Positions 1-8,627 of a stretch of 64,000 nucleotides of DNA are shown piece after piece. Every line of letters begins with the position of its first letter. Position 1 is the first letter of the stretch. The notes beneath the pieces are model-generated. The model saw nothing but the letters and a program-made list of their open reading frames with translations. It searched no databases and was not told the origin of the DNA. The stretch comes from Paraburkholderia sp. IMGN_8 (lineage in GTDB: Bacteria > Pseudomonadota > Gammaproteobacteria > Burkholderiales > Burkholderiaceae): positions 3,596,001 through 3,660,000 of the forward strand of contig NZ_CP150901.1 in the NCBI RefSeq assembly GCF_038050405.1, written 5' to 3'. The position numbers and the translations under genes are program-made.

Positions 1-1
1 C

Positions 2-130
2 ATTCCCGCCGACGATGCCAGCGTACGCGAAGCGATGAGCGGCAACATCTGCCGCTGTGCGGCCTACAAGAACATTCTGGCAGCGATCCAGTCTGCCCGC
101 GCCAAGATGAAGGAGTTGCCTGATGCGTAA
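2..130 (+). CDS. 2Fe-2S subunit of xanthine dehydrogenase-family enzyme (C-terminal end)
   Basis: Only the last 42 codons are present; the gene begins left of the window. The tail holds GNICRCAAYKNI, the CxC half of the second 2Fe-2S centre (C-x2-C...C-x-C) found in small subunits of molybdenum hydroxylases such as PaoA. The cluster passes electrons from the molybdopterin subunit to FAD. The stop at 128-130 overlaps the start of the FAD subunit gene at 123 by 8 bases, as is usual for translationally coupled subunits of one complex. Confidence 0.85.
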   Translation: MPADDASVREAMSGNICRCAAYKNILAAIQSARAKMKELPDA

Positions 131-1118
131 CTTCGACTATGCACGTGCAGACTCCGCCGCGCAGGCCGTCAGCCGGCATGCCCACGGCGGTCAAACTTCA
201 TATCTAGCCGGCGGCACGACGCTACTGGATCTGGTCAAGCTGGACGTAGTGCGTCCGGACCGACTGGTCGATATCAACCGGCTGCCGCTCAAGCAGATCG
301 AACCCCTGCCCGATGGCCGTTTGCGAATCGGCGCGCTGGTGACGAACACGGACCTCGCGCGGCATCCGCTGGTGCGCGAGCGCTATCCGGTGCTGTCGCA
401 GGCGATCCTGGCCGGCGCGTCGACCCAGTTGCGCAATAAGGCCACGACGGCCGGCAACGTCATGCAACGCGTACGCTGCAACTACTTCCGTGACGGCCTA
501 TCGCCATGCAACAAGCGCGAGCCAGGCTCGGGGTGCGCGGCGATCGGCGGACACAACCGCAGCGTACATGCGGTGCTCGGCACAAGCGATCACTGCATCG
601 CGACGCATCCATCGGACATGTGCGTGGCGATGACGGCAATCGGCGCCCGGATCACCATGCAAGGACCGCAGGGATCGCGCGAGATCGACTTCGCCGGCTT
701 TCATCTGCTGCCGGGCGATACGCCCTGGAAGGAACACGCGCTGCAACCGCACGAGTTGATCACCCACGTCACGCTGGATGGGCCGCTTGCCGGAAGCAAG
801 TCCGGTTATCTCAAGCTGCGCGATCGCGCGTCGTACCAGTTCGCGCTGGCATCGAGCGCGGTCATCGTCGTACTGGAGGGACGGCGTATCCGCGAGGCGC
901 GTATCGCGATGGGCGGTGTCGGTACCAAGCCGTGGCGCGCCCGCGAGGCCGAGGCGTCGCTCGCGGGACAGGTTGCATCGATGGATGCTTACGCACGTGC
1001 AGCGAGCATCGCGTTCCGGGATGCTCGTCCGTACGCGCACAACGCGTACAAGGTGCCGCTCGGTCAGCAGGCCATCGTTCGCAATCTGCGCGACCTCACT
1101 GCCCAGGATATCTCATGA
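123..1118 (+). CDS. FAD-binding (and probable 4Fe-4S) subunit of aldehyde/xanthine dehydrogenase, PaoB-like
   Basis: A 331-residue medium subunit of a molybdenum hydroxylase. The FAD-binding stretch AGGTTLLDLVK lies at residues 29-39, with a CO-dehydrogenase flavoprotein C-terminal region after about residue 220. A cysteine group at 119, 129, 138 and 158 (plus 167) lies in an insert following ATTAGNVMQ. E. coli PaoB carries an additional 4Fe-4S cluster in such an insert, so this enzyme probably has one too; that point is inferred from family knowledge. The gene overlaps the 2Fe-2S gene upstream and shares ATGA with the molybdopterin subunit downstream. The substrate, aromatic aldehyde or N-heterocycle, cannot be read from the sequence. 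Confidence 0.9.
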   Translation: MRNFDYARADSAAQAVSRHAHGGQTSYLAGGTTLLDLVKLDVVRPDRLVDINRLPLKQIEPLPDGRLRIGALVTNTDLARHPLVRERYPVLSQAILAGASTQLRNKATTAGNVMQRVRCNYFRDGLSPCNKREPGSGCAAIGGHNRSVHAVLGTSDHCIATHPSDMCVAMTAIGARITMQGPQGSREIDFAGFHLLPGDTPWKEHALQPHELITHVTLDGPLAGSKSGYLKLRDRASYQFALASSAVIVVLEGRRIREARIAMGGVGTKPWRAREAEASLAGQVASMDAYARAASIAFRDARPYAHNAYKVPLGQQAIVRNLRDLTAQDIS

Positions 1119-3352
1119 GCGCCCCGATCATCGGCACTCCGCACAAACGTATCGATGGCCGCCTCAAGGTGAGCGGCAAAGCGCTTTACGCTGCTGATCA
1201 TCCGGTCGGCGGCATGCTGTACGCGTATGGCATCTACAGCACGATCGCCTGCGGCAAAATCCAGGCGATCCACGACGACGAGGCCCGGCGCATGCCGGGC
1301 GTCGTGAACGTCCTGCATCACGGCAATATCCTGAAGCTGCATCGGACGCCCGACGCGCCGCTGAATTTCGCCGAAATCCTTTCGTCCGGGAAAGTGGACG
1401 AACACCGGCTGCCTTTCGAGGACGACCAGGTCTATTATCCGGGTCAGTTCGTGGCACTGGTCGTTGCGGATACGTTTGAGCATGCGCGCGCAGCGGCGTA
1501 TCGCGTGAAAGTGGACTACGTTGTGGCCGACGCGGTGAAGAGTCTTGCGCAGGCGCTCGATGCGCACGGCTCGCGTAGAGGTCCGCGCGGGCATTCTCGC
1601 GGCAATTCGGAGGCTGGCTTCAATGCGGGCGCGCATCGTCTGGAGCAGACCTATACGACGCCGGTCGAAACGCACAATCCGATGGAGATGCACGCGACGA
1701 CCGCTTACTGGCAAGCGGGGCGGCTGATCGTCTACGAATCGAGTCAGGGCGTGCTCAATCATCGCAATGTGCTTGCCAATGTGTTCGACCTGACCGCGGA
1801 TCAGGTGGAGGTGCACGCACCGTTCGTTGGCTCCGGTTTCGGCAGCAAACTCTGGCCGTGGCCGCACTCAGTCGCGGCCTGTGCGGCGGCCCGGATGACC
1901 GGCCGGCCAGTGCAACTCGTCGTGCCGCGCGCGCAGATGTTTACGACGGTCGGCCACCGGCCCGAAACGATCCAGCACGTGAAGCTCGCGACCGACACCG
2001 CCGGCAGACTGGTCGCGATCAGCCATGAGTCGTACAACAGCACCTCGACCGTCGACGACTACACCGAGGCATGCGGCGGCATGACCAGGAGTCTGTACTC
2101 GTGTCCAAACGTGCTGGTCACGCATAACCACAGCGCCGTCAACCGCGGCACGCCCACCTCGATGCGTGCGCCCGGAGCGGCGCCTGGCCTGTTTGCGCTG
2201 GAATCGGCCATCGATGAAGTGGCGCTCGCCATTGGCATGGACCCGCTGGCCTTCCGTCAACTCAATCTGTCTACGCTCGACGAAAGCAGCGGGCTGCCGT
2301 GGTCGAGTAATCATCTGCCGGAGGCGATGACGCGCGCGGCCGAGCGCTTCGGCTGGCATCGACGCAATCCGGCTGTCGGTTCGATGCGCGAGGGCGACGA
2401 GATCATCGGCTACGGGATGGCTGCGTGCAATTGGGAAGCCTACCGCGTGCCTACGGAGGCGCGTGTGACGTTGCGTGCCGACGGCACGGCGCTCGCACAG
2501 TGCGGTTTGCAGGACATCGGGACAGGGACGTATACGATCGTCGCGCAGACCGTTAGCGAGCTGACCGGCCTGCCGCTGGAAAAGGTCGAGGTCGAACTGG
2601 GCAGTTCGTCGTTTCCGGCCGGACCCGTGTCGGGCGGATCGTGGGCGACGGCCAGCGCGATGTCGGCGATCGCCGGGGCGACGCGTGAAGCGCTCAAGCA
2701 CTTGAAGCAATACGCCGTTGCAGAGTCAGGCCCGTTTTCGGGCGTCAAACCGGACTCGCTTGTCGTGGGGCACGGCGCGCTTTCGGAAGGTAACAAGCAG
2801 GTTTCATTCGCCGACATCCTGGCGAGCCAGCGTCTCGCCCGCGCGGAAGGCTGGTATCACAGCGAGGCGGCCGACATGTCCCGCTATTCGTTCAGATCGT
2901 TCGGCGTGCACTTTGTCGAGGCTCGATGGGATCCCGGCATTTCCCGGCTGCGCGTGGCACGGGTGGTCAGCGCAATCGACGTCGGCAAGGTGGTCAATCC
3001 GTTGGCGGCCCGCAATCAGGTGGAAGGCGGCATTGTGATGGGCATCGGGATGGCGTTGTTCGAGGCGGCCGAATACGATTCGCGCAACGGACTGCCTGCG
3101 AACAACAACTACGCGGAGTACATCGTCCCAGTGCACGCGGACCAGCCGGAGATCGATGTGATCTTGCTCGACTATCCCGACTACCATCTGAGCGAATTCG
3201 GTGCACGTGGTATCGGCGAGATCGGTGTGACCGGCCTGGCGGCTGCGGTCGCGAACGCTGTTTATCATGCAACCGGCAAACGGATACGCAATCTTCCAGT
3301 CACGCTGGACAAGCTGATGGACGACGTGCCGGCGACATTCGGGGCGGATTGA
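1115..3352 (+). CDS. Molybdopterin-binding catalytic subunit of aldehyde/xanthine dehydrogenase, PaoC-like
   Basis: A 745-residue large subunit, close to the length of PaoC. The start chosen is the ATG at 1115, whose ATGA overlaps the FAD gene stop; an open frame continues upstream to 506 but only as an overlap with the FAD gene. Visible landmarks are the substrate/hammerhead domain at the N-terminus (KVSGKALYAADHPVGG), the cofactor-contact motif VGSGFGSK near residue 230, MRAPGAAPG near 350, and GIGEIGVTG near residue 700, holding the family's catalytic glutamate. With the two genes before it, it forms a three-subunit hydroxylase. No XdhC-type cofactor chaperone gene follows within the window. 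Confidence 0.92.
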   Translation: MSAPIIGTPHKRIDGRLKVSGKALYAADHPVGGMLYAYGIYSTIACGKIQAIHDDEARRMPGVVNVLHHGNILKLHRTPDAPLNFAEILSSGKVDEHRLPFEDDQVYYPGQFVALVVADTFEHARAAAYRVKVDYVVADAVKSLAQALDAHGSRRGPRGHSRGNSEAGFNAGAHRLEQTYTTPVETHNPMEMHATTAYWQAGRLIVYESSQGVLNHRNVLANVFDLTADQVEVHAPFVGSGFGSKLWPWPHSVAACAAARMTGRPVQLVVPRAQMFTTVGHRPETIQHVKLATDTAGRLVAISHESYNSTSTVDDYTEACGGMTRSLYSCPNVLVTHNHSAVNRGTPTSMRAPGAAPGLFALESAIDEVALAIGMDPLAFRQLNLSTLDESSGLPWSSNHLPEAMTRAAERFGWHRRNPAVGSMREGDEIIGYGMAACNWEAYRVPTEARVTLRADGTALAQCGLQDIGTGTYTIVAQTVSELTGLPLEKVEVELGSSSFPAGPVSGGSWATASAMSAIAGATREALKHLKQYAVAESGPFSGVKPDSLVVGHGALSEGNKQVSFADILASQRLARAEGWYHSEAADMSRYSFRSFGVHFVEARWDPGISRLRVARVVSAIDVGKVVNPLAARNQVEGGIVMGIGMALFEAAEYDSRNGLPANNNYAEYIVPVHADQPEIDVILLDYPDYHLSEFGARGIGEIGVTGLAAAVANAVYHATGKRIRNLPVTLDKLMDDVPATFGAD

Positions 3353-3405
3353 CCGCTATATTATGTAAGCTCATCCTCGCTTCCATAACCACCGGGTTCA
3401 CGCCA

Positions 3406-3789
3406 ATGCCCTCCTCCATCAGGAACTCGCTCGTCTGGATTTTCGAAGCATTCGAGCGCGATTCAACCTACATGCGCAAGAGGATGTTCGGCAGCGATGC
3501 CGCATACATCGATGGCCTGCTGTGTCTGGTTGTCGCCGATCGCGACGAGCCGTGGAATGGCTTGCTCGTGTGCACATCGCAAGAACGCCACGCTGCGCTC
3601 ATTGACGAAATGCCCGCTTTGCAGCCGCATCCTGTGTTGGGCAAATGGCTTTATGTACCGCAAGACGATCCGGCGTTTGAATCCACCGCCGAAAAAATGA
3701 CGAAGCTCGTACTCGCGCGCGACTGGCGCGTGGGCGTCGAGCCCAAGCCACGCAACCCAAGACGTAAGGCAAAGTTGGATCTTTTCTAG
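3406..3789 (+). CDS. Small TfoX N-terminal-domain-like protein
   Basis: A 127-residue soluble protein starting at the ATG at 3406. The pattern RKRMFGSDAAYIDGLLCLVV, then a short strand-rich segment and GKWLYVPQDD, resembles the TfoX/Sxy N-terminal fold (MFGG..yvDg..f), which in many bacteria occurs as stand-alone small proteins of unknown role. The C-terminus is basic (PKPRNPRRKAK). It lies 53 bases after the molybdopterin subunit and may be cotranscribed with it. The family assignment rests on one motif, so it is tentative; a real gene is likely given the conserved-looking composition. Confidence 0.6.
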   Translation: MPSSIRNSLVWIFEAFERDSTYMRKRMFGSDAAYIDGLLCLVVADRDEPWNGLLVCTSQERHAALIDEMPALQPHPVLGKWLYVPQDDPAFESTAEKMTKLVLARDWRVGVEPKPRNPRRKAKLDLF

Positions 3790-3908
3790 CACCTGCAAGC
3801 ACATCTCCACTCGCTGATCGACTATCGAAGCTGGCAGCGTACGCGCGAAAGCGTTGCCGGCGCGGCGAACCTTTGATGGAGCGAGCCTGCACCGACAAGA
3901 ACACCCAA

Positions 3909-4037
3909 TCAATCGCCATGGCGCCCGAGGGATCGAAAGACCATAACACCGGACCCCAGCGCGATTAACGCCAATGCGATGGCAAATGCGATTGTCCGCA
4001 GGCTTCCTATACTCCACCATCTTTGACGCGCGTTCAT
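3909..4037 (-). CDS. 42-residue single-pass membrane protein (unlisted small gene)
   Basis: Reading the minus strand from the ATG at 4035-4037 gives 42 codons. The product has a basic N-terminus (MNARQRWWS), one hydrophobic segment of about 20 residues (residues 15-34, rich in A, I, L, V and G), then a basic tail (FRSLGRHGD). Upstream is CTTAGGAGACGACC before the ATG, a strong ribosome-binding site at good spacing. That site plus the clean membrane-segment topology argues for a real small gene. Function unknown. It lies in the otherwise empty interval between the TfoX-like gene and the galactarate dehydratase gene. Confidence 0.6.
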   Translation of the reverse strand: MNARQRWWSIGSLRTIAFAIALALIALGSGVMVFRSLGRHGD

Positions 4038-4178
4038 GGTCGTCTCCTAAGGGAAATGCCGTGACGCGCCTCCTTGCAGCGCTCCCGCTAGTACAGTCTC
4101 ACCGCTACGCTGGCGGTGTGAATGTTCCGCACGTGCGACAAGTCGCCGACGTTGGGCGGGGACATTGGTGTGAACAAC

Positions 4179-5339
4179 TTAAGCGCGAGTTCCGACTTCC
4201 ACTTCCTGTGCGGTCCAGCCGGCAACGCGATCGCTAAGCGTCAAACCGAGCCCCGGGCGAGTCGGCACCATCATCCGGCCATTGCGGGTCTCGAGCCGCT
4301 CATTGAACAACGGCTCGAGCCACTCGAAGTGTTCGACCCACGGCTCGCGCGAATAGCAGGCTGCAAGGTGCACGTGAAGCTCCATCGCAAAGTGAGGCGC
4401 CAGCATCAGTCCCGCGTGGTCGGCTAGCGTCGCCACCTTCAGGAACGGGGTGATACCGCCGACGCGAGGCGCGTCCGGCATCAGATAATCAGCCGAGCGC
4501 TGGCGGATGAACTCCCAATGCTCTGAAACGCTAGTCAGCATCTCGCCCGTCGCAATCGGCGTGTCGAACTGCGCGGCGAGCGCCGCGTGGCCCTCGGCGT
4601 CGTAGCAGTCGAGTGGCTCTTCGATCCAGATCAGGTTGAACTGCTCGAACGTGCGGCACATGCGCTGCGCTGTGGGCCGGTCCCATTGCTGATTCGCATC
4701 GACCATCAGCGGGAAGATGTCGCCCAGATGCTTGCGGACGGTTTGCACGCGATGAATGTCCAGCGCACAGTCGGGCTGGCCCACCTTCAGCTTGATACCG
4801 CCGATGCCCTTCTCACGCGACGCATCCGTATTCGCCAGCAACTCCTCGAGCGGCGTGTGGAGAAAGCCACCCGACGTGTTGTAGCAACGCACGGAATCGC
4901 GGTGTGCGCCGAGCAGTTTGGCGAGCGACAGGTTTGCTCGCTTTGCTTTCAGATCCCATAGCGCAACATCGAATGCGCCGATCGCCTGTGCGGCCATGCC
5001 GCTGCGTCCAACCGAGGCGCCCGCCCACGCAAGCTTGTCCCACAGCCGGGCGATGTCGCTCGGGTCTTCGCCGAGCAATACGGGCGCAATCTCTTTTGCG
5101 TGGGCAAACTGACCCGGCCCACCGGCGCGCTTCGAATAACTGAAACCGAGACCGCGATGACCGTCGGCCGTTTCGATCTCGACGAACAGGATGACAATTT
5201 CCGTCATCGGCTTCTGGCGACCCGTCAGGACTTTGGCATCGCTGATGGGGTTAGCCAACGGGAGAATGGTCGATGCAATACGAATCCATTTGATCTGGTC
5301 ATTTGACGCGCCAGAAGCGAGGGAGCTGGTAGCGATCAT
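4179..5339 (-). CDS. L-talarate/galactarate dehydratase (enolase superfamily)
   Basis: A 386-residue enolase-superfamily acid-sugar dehydratase. From the ATG at 5339 the residues are KLK (K183, K185), metal ligands D214 (VDANQQW), E240 (IEEP) and E266 (TGEM), and H316 (LAPHF). Each lies 12 positions before the catalytic Lys197/His328 and metal ligands Asp226/Glu252/Glu278 I recall for Salmonella TalrD/GalrD, which supports dehydration of galactarate and L-talarate to 5-keto-4-deoxy-D-glucarate. The start at 5339 is preferred over a GTG at 5372 because AAGGATAACGTTC precedes it. The gene lies 37 bases after the MFS transporter gene in the same operon, under the LacI-type operators upstream. 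Confidence 0.87.
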   Translation of the reverse strand: MIATSSLASGASNDQIKWIRIASTILPLANPISDAKVLTGRQKPMTEIVILFVEIETADGHRGLGFSYSKRAGGPGQFAHAKEIAPVLLGEDPSDIARLWDKLAWAGASVGRSGMAAQAIGAFDVALWDLKAKRANLSLAKLLGAHRDSVRCYNTSGGFLHTPLEELLANTDASREKGIGGIKLKVGQPDCALDIHRVQTVRKHLGDIFPLMVDANQQWDRPTAQRMCRTFEQFNLIWIEEPLDCYDAEGHAALAAQFDTPIATGEMLTSVSEHWEFIRQRSADYLMPDAPRVGGITPFLKVATLADHAGLMLAPHFAMELHVHLAACYSREPWVEHFEWLEPLFNERLETRNGRMMVPTRPGLGLTLSDRVAGWTAQEVEVGTRA

Positions 5340-5376
5340 GAACGTTATCCTTTGCGAGAGAGCTTGATTCACGGCG

Positions 5377-6741
5377 TCAGTTGCCGTGGCGTGGGTTCAA
5401 GGCGGTAACAGGCGCGCCCTTGGGCGAAGTCCCGTCGGACTCCCCCTCCTCCAGGCGTTTGAGCTTGCCGACAATGAACAGATACGAGAAAGCGCCGAGC
5501 AGCGAGAGCGCCGCGACATAGGTGAGTGCGACCTCGAACGAACCAGTGCTCTTGATCATCCAGCCGATGGCCAGCGGCGTAACGATGCTCGCGAGGTTGC
5601 CGCAGAGATTGAAGATGCCGCCGCTGATGCCCATCGCGTGTTTCGGCGAGACGTCGCCGACGATGCACCATCCGAGATTGCCGACGCCCTTCGCGAAGAA
5701 AGCAAGCGACATCACGAGGATCACGGTCGTGGTCGAGTGGATGTAGTTCGCCGCGACGATCGTGCTTGACAACACGAGGCCGGTGATGATCGGCGTCTTT
5801 CGTGCTGCCGTAAGACTGAATCCACGCTTGAGCATCCAGTCGGACCACAGCCCCCCGATCAGGCCTCCGAGGCACCCAGCCACCGCGGGTATCGCTGCAG
5901 CGACGCCGACCTTGAGAATCGACATACCCTTGGCTTCGATGAGGTACGTGGGAAACCACGTCAGGAAGAACCAGGTAATCGACGTGAGACAGAACTGACC
6001 GATGTAAACCCCGATCATCATGCGGTTAGCCGCAATCGACTTGATCTCGCGCCATTTGAACGGTCGCGGGGTGTCGCCCATGGTTGGAAGTCCGCCACCA
6101 GCTGCGATGTATTCCAACTCGGCCGCGTTGACGCGGTGGTCGCGCTGCGGCTCCCGCACAGACTTCAACCACCACAGTCCGATCAGCACGCCTAGCGCGC
6201 CCGTCGTGAAGAACACGTAATGCCAGCCCCACCTGCTGACCGTATAGGTCATGACCGGAGTAAAGACAGCCAGCGCGAAATACTGCGCCAACTGGAAGAT
6301 GGACGTTGCGAGGCCGCGCTCCGCGCTTGGAAACCACATCACCGTGAGCCGGCTGTTACACGGAAAGGCCGGCGACTCAGCCGCGCCCATCAGGAAACGC
6401 AATGCGAACAGCGCAACGAACGCGGACGCGAACAGATGCACGTAGCCCTGCACAAAAGTCAGCGCCGACCAGACGATCAGGCTCAGACCAAGCACGACCC
6501 GCGCACCGAATCGGTCCAGGATCAGGCCGCCAGGAATCTGCATGCCCGTGTACGCCCACCCGAACGCGGAAAACGCAATGCCCATGGTGAACGCATCGAA
6601 GCCCAACTCGTGGCGCATGCTGGGCGCCGCGATCGATAGCGTTGCCCGGTCCACGTAATTGAACACCGTGACGATGAAAATCATCGCAAGGATGAACCAT
6701 CGGACGTTGGTGCGTCTTGCGGTGTTCGGTTCCGTTGCCAC
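5377..6741 (-). CDS. MFS sugar-acid (galactarate/glucarate-type) transporter
   Basis: A 454-residue major facilitator of the anion:cation symporter (GudP/GarP/ExuT-like) type with about 12 membrane segments. It has TVFNYVDRATLSIAAP in the first helix, the loop-2 motif GLILDRFGAR and the second-half equivalent GLWSDWMLKR. The start is taken as the GTG at 6741, preceded by CAGGAGACAGAA. The open frame extends to 6909 but that part reads through the operator palindromes and has no membrane or family character. It is the first gene of the operon and would import the substrate of the dehydratase encoded next. Confidence 0.87.
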   Translation of the reverse strand: MATEPNTARRTNVRWFILAMIFIVTVFNYVDRATLSIAAPSMRHELGFDAFTMGIAFSAFGWAYTGMQIPGGLILDRFGARVVLGLSLIVWSALTFVQGYVHLFASAFVALFALRFLMGAAESPAFPCNSRLTVMWFPSAERGLATSIFQLAQYFALAVFTPVMTYTVSRWGWHYVFFTTGALGVLIGLWWLKSVREPQRDHRVNAAELEYIAAGGGLPTMGDTPRPFKWREIKSIAANRMMIGVYIGQFCLTSITWFFLTWFPTYLIEAKGMSILKVGVAAAIPAVAGCLGGLIGGLWSDWMLKRGFSLTAARKTPIITGLVLSSTIVAANYIHSTTTVILVMSLAFFAKGVGNLGWCIVGDVSPKHAMGISGGIFNLCGNLASIVTPLAIGWMIKSTGSFEVALTYVAALSLLGAFSYLFIVGKLKRLEEGESDGTSPKGAPVTALNPRHGN

Positions 6742-6821
6742 TTCTGTCTCCTGGGGTTGTTGAGCTGTTCCGTGCGGTCGCGGACGACTCCTGCCGGCTC
6801 TGATTCCGAGCAATGGACTCG

Positions 6822-6849
6822 ATCCTACTATGATTGCGCAATCATTCAA
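6822..6849 (-). promoter_or_regulatory. Promoter of the galactarate transporter-dehydratase operon
   Basis: On the minus strand TTGAAT (6844-6849) and TAGGAT (6822-6827) are separated by 16 bases, a fair sigma-70 pair about 80 bases before the transporter start. One 16-bp palindromic operator lies exactly in the spacer and the second just upstream, an arrangement expected for repression. Confidence 0.55.
6830..6845. promoter_or_regulatory. LacI-type operator 1
   Basis: The sequence ATGATTGCGCAATCAT is a perfect 16-bp palindrome with the central CG typical of LacI/GalR-family sites. An identical copy lies 27 bp away centre to centre. It sits between the proposed -35 and -10 of the transporter operon and upstream of the divergent LacI-family gene. 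Confidence 0.75.
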
Positions 6850-6856
6850 GTTAATA

Positions 6857-6872
6857 ATGATTGCGCAATCAT
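6857..6872. promoter_or_regulatory. LacI-type operator 2
   Basis: A second perfect copy of ATGATTGCGCAATCAT, immediately upstream of the transporter -35 box and closer to the regulator gene. Two sites 27 bp apart fit two dimers, or one tetramer, controlling both divergent promoters. Confidence 0.75.
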
Positions 6873-7049
6873 CGTGGTTTACACTTAGACAGTTGGGACC
6901 GGCGCTCACCCGCGGTTGGTCGTGGATAGGGCGTTCATGGTCTAATTCCGGCGGGCTGCGGATGGTCCGCGAGCTTGCAAAGGATTTGAGCTAACCCGTG
7001 CGGCATACGGCGCCGCACGACGCGAGTGGATCGCCAACAGGGCAAGTCG

Positions 7050-8096
7050 ATGACAAAGAGGATTGAGCGGGAGCCGGCAGTGCCAGCGAGCCCCGGCGAA
7101 AGCGTGACACTGATCGACGTGGCTCGTGTGGCAGGCGTCGCGCCGATGACCGTGTCCCGTGCACTCCATCGACCGGAACTCGTGCGCAGCGATACACAGA
7201 AAAAGGTGCTCGATGCGGTTCGCGCGACGGGATACGTGCCCAACATGCTCGCTGGAGGACTTGCCAGCAACAGGAGCAAGCTGGTCGCCATCTTGCTCCC
7301 GACGATCGCCAACTCGATCTTTGCGGACACCGTCCAGTCACTGATGGACGGCCTGACATCTTCGGGCTACCAGACGTTGCTGGGTCTTACCGCGTATTCG
7401 ACGGCACGCGAAGAGGCGCTTGTCGAAGCGATCCTTGGCCGGCGGCCAGATGGCATCGTGCTCGCCGGCACCCGTCATACCGATGCGACGGTCGACCGGC
7501 TATCGAAAGCAAAGATTCCCGTCGTCGAGATCTGGGACCTAACCGACACGCCGATAGACATGGTGATCGGGTTCTCGCACGAGCAGGTCGGTACAGAGGT
7601 GGCCCGGCACCTGTTCGACAAAGGCTACCGGAAATTCGGCATCGTCTCCGTAGACGACCCACGCGGCCTGCGCCGCTGCGAAAGCATCAAAAGCGAGCTG
7701 GCAAGGCTTGGCGTTGCTGAGCCAGCTTTCGAGGTGCTCCCTGCCCCCGCGACATTGCAGGCCGGCCGGGAAGGTCTCGGCCGGATCCTGGCCTCCTCGA
7801 CGCCGGAAATCATTGTGTGCAGTTCGGACACGTTAGCTCAAGGCGTGCTCGCTGAAGCGGCAAGCCGTCGGTTAAGTGTGCCGCATGAACTTGCAGTCAT
7901 GGGCTTCGGCGATCTGAGTACGGCGGCACATGTCTATCCCGCGTTGTCCACGGTTCGCATCGACGGCATAACCATTGGTGCGAAGGCGGCAGAGGCCTTG
8001 CTCGCGCGCTTCGCTGCCGATCCGCGCTCCGAAATAGTGCGAACCCAGGTGAAGATCGACACCGGTTTTACCATCATCGATCGGCAAAGCACTTGA
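7050..8096 (+). CDS. LacI/GntR-type transcriptional regulator of the galactarate operon
   Basis: A 348-residue LacI-family repressor. The N-terminal helix-turn-helix is TLIDVARVAGVAPMTVSRAL (about residues 20-40), followed by the hinge region (NMLAGGLASNRSK) and a periplasmic-binding-protein-like effector domain to the end. The start is placed at the ATG at 7050; a GTG at 7026 is possible. It is divergent from the transporter gene with two identical palindromes between, so autoregulation and repression of the transporter and dehydratase are likely. The inducer is inferred to be an aldarate or its breakdown product. Confidence 0.9.
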   Translation: MTKRIEREPAVPASPGESVTLIDVARVAGVAPMTVSRALHRPELVRSDTQKKVLDAVRATGYVPNMLAGGLASNRSKLVAILLPTIANSIFADTVQSLMDGLTSSGYQTLLGLTAYSTAREEALVEAILGRRPDGIVLAGTRHTDATVDRLSKAKIPVVEIWDLTDTPIDMVIGFSHEQVGTEVARHLFDKGYRKFGIVSVDDPRGLRRCESIKSELARLGVAEPAFEVLPAPATLQAGREGLGRILASSTPEIIVCSSDTLAQGVLAEAASRRLSVPHELAVMGFGDLSTAAHVYPALSTVRIDGITIGAKAAEALLARFAADPRSEIVRTQVKIDTGFTIIDRQST

Positions 8097-8324
8097 GCGG
8101 CGTTAGGCGCTGGCGTCTCCTCTGTGTGCGGTCTATCGGTGAACGCGTCCGCATTAGCACGTTCAGCGGTCGCCAAGAATTTTCGACCCAATGACAGACA
8201 ATCGTCGACGCTCACATTCGCCGGCCGAGCGATGCTCGAAGGCTTAACTGTAACAAGTGGGCGGCATTTGCGTTGCGATGCGTGACGGGTTGAACTCAGG
8301 GCTTCGTTCGCAAGTTGCCTGGCC

Positions 8325-8515
8325 GTGGCACAAGCAATCGTGTCCGATAAATGGTCCCGACTGAAGACTTGCCCCGCCTGCCAATGGGCGTTCTACGATC
8401 ACACGCAATGGCAGCAAGCGCTGCTGCGGCATGACGAAAGGCGGTCCGGGCGACCGCGCACGCAGCACGATAGCGAAAGTGGCGGCATGCCGCGCGCTCG
8501 AGGCGGCACGCATGC
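8325..8515 (+). pseudogene. Frameshifted remnant of a CGNR zinc-finger regulator
   Basis: In one frame the bases around 8343-8402 read DKWSRLKTCPACQWAFYDH, matching the start of the C-terminal CGNR zinc finger (R.C...C.W.FyD.). The homology continues in the next frame as RNGSKRCCGMTKGG then GDRAR, where the family has NGSrRWCsM..CGnRaK. The reading frame is broken just after the YDH, one zinc-ligand cysteine has become glycine, and no upstream ABATE-type domain is seen. It is therefore a decayed gene end, not a functional protein. The match was made from memory of the family motif. Confidence 0.5.
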
Positions 8516-8543
8516 ATAGACACAAACACGAAACACCGGAAGT

Positions 8544-8574
8544 AAAAAACCGCGCGCCAGGCCGGCCGCGCGGT
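8544..8574 (-). terminator. Rho-independent terminator of the phosphoesterase gene
   Basis: Arms ACCGCGCG (8549-8556) and CGCGCGGT (8567-8574) pair perfectly across a GC-rich loop. On the minus strand they are followed by TTTTTT (8544-8549). It lies 54 bases past the phosphoesterase stop. Confidence 0.85.
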
Positions 8575-8627
8575 GCAATCCTTCAGAGCGGCAGAGCCGG
8601 TCCGGCCCTGCCCTCCACGCCACACCG

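Noticed and set aside
506..1114. In-frame upstream extension of the molybdopterin subunit
   Set aside because: It overlaps the FAD subunit gene completely and has arginine-rich shadow composition; the ATGA at 1115 is the normal coupled start.
6742..6909. N-terminal extension of the MFS transporter to 6909
   Set aside because: It would translate the operator palindromes and promoter; no membrane or family character, and a good ribosome site stands before the GTG at 6741.
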